Shown here: positions 6,652-6,936 of the stretch, one piece after another
Layout of the letters: every line of letters starts with the position of its first letter
Position numbering within the stretch: position 1 is the stretch's first letter
From: Methylophilaceae bacterium
GTDB taxonomy: Bacteria > Pseudomonadota > Gammaproteobacteria > Burkholderiales > Methylophilaceae
Length of the DNA stretch: 6,936 nt
Direction of reading: 5' to 3'
Assembly (NCBI GenBank): GCA_009926525.1
Contig: RFOR01000034.1
Coordinates: 1 to 6,936 of the forward strand
Notes under the pieces: generated by a model
What the model was told of the DNA's origin: nothing
Databases searched by the model: none
The model's input: only the letters and a program-made list of their open reading frames with translations
Made by a program: the position numbers and the translations under genes

Positions 6652-6936
6652 ATGAACACACCACCTAAAAAAATTGTCATCGCCTCACGTGAAAGCGCTC
6701 TTGCTATGTGGCAAGCCAAGCATATTCAAAGCCGATTACAAGCGCTTTATCCAACCACCACCGTTGAGATTTTGGGTATGACTACCACGGGCGATCAAAT
6801 TCTAGACTCCCCACTCGCGCGTATCGGCGGCAAGGGTTTGTTTGTGAAAGAGCTTGAACAAGCGTTAGCTGATGGTCGTGCAGATTTAGCAGTGCACTCA
6901 ATGAAGGATGTGCCAATGAATTTGCCAGAAGGATTT
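6652..6936 (+). CDS. hemC: Hydroxymethylbilane synthase (porphobilinogen deaminase), N-terminal part (cut by window edge)
   Basis: The first 95 codons of hemC, which joins four porphobilinogen molecules into linear hydroxymethylbilane in haem and sirohaem synthesis; the full protein is usually about 310 residues. Seen: [15 protein letters not shown] (8-22) with the conserved arginine R13, the TTGD motif (45-48), [11 protein letters not shown] (59-69) and AVHSMKDVP (80-88), in which D86 corresponds to the catalytic aspartate (D84 in E. coli). The cysteine that carries the dipyrromethane cofactor lies beyond the window. The ATG at 6652 aligns with family starts; no clear Shine-Dalgarno precedes it. 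It is divergent from argH with 140 bases between. hemD often follows in proteobacteria, but that is not visible here. Confidence 0.96.
   Translation, partial: MNTPPKKIVIASRESALAMWQAKHIQSRLQALYPTTTVEILGMTTTGDQILDSPLARIGGKGLFVKELEQALADGRADLAVHSMKDVPMNLPEGF

Noticed and set aside
1..6936. Mobile elements, CRISPR arrays, tRNA/rRNA genes, phage or defence genes
   Set aside because: No terminal repeats, transposase motifs, regular spaced repeats or RNA-gene folds were seen; coding genes fill nearly all the window.

Overview
The window is ordinary, gene-dense bacterial chromosome: nine protein genes (two cut by the window edges) with only one gap longer than about 125 bases. All but one of the genes are recognisable housekeeping genes. 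The proteins and the gene order (rph-rdgB-hemW, argH next to hemC, yicC-gmk-rpoZ-spoT) point to a betaproteobacterium. The modest GC content (mid-40s percent by eye) and an ArgH N-terminus of the TDKVWSGRF type make a Methylophilaceae/Nitrosomonadales-like organism plausible. That finer placement is inference from memory, not a search result.

Left block, minus strand (positions 1-2159): yicC (RNase-family protein), gmk (guanylate kinase), rpoZ (RNA polymerase omega) and the start of a bifunctional spoT/rsh gene. They follow one another with gaps of 16, 29 and 36 bases and look like one operon. Gmk makes GDP on the way to GTP, Rsh turns GTP/GDP into (p)ppGpp and back, and omega forms part of a (p)ppGpp site on RNA polymerase.

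Middle block, plus strand (2282-5108): rph (RNase PH), rdgB (house-cleaning nucleoside triphosphatase), a 78-residue protein I do not recognise, and hemW (haem chaperone). rph/rdgB and rdgB/78-aa overlap by 1 and 4 bases and are probably translationally coupled; hemW starts 12 bases later. yicC and rph are divergent across 122 bases that hold a good TATAAT and a near-symmetric minus-strand counterpart.

Right block: argH (argininosuccinate lyase, minus) meets hemW tail to tail with a 4-base overlap, both stop codons lying inside one TTTAAA. argH and the start of hemC (porphobilinogen deaminase, plus) diverge across 140 bases containing candidate promoters and an orphan strong Shine-Dalgarno-like sequence.

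I found no mobile element, CRISPR array, tRNA/rRNA, phage gene or defence system, and no sign of a new multi-gene system. The items most worth a second look are small: the yicC/rph promoter region, the unassigned 78-aa protein, the orphan ribosome-binding site before argH, and the shared hemW/argH stop.
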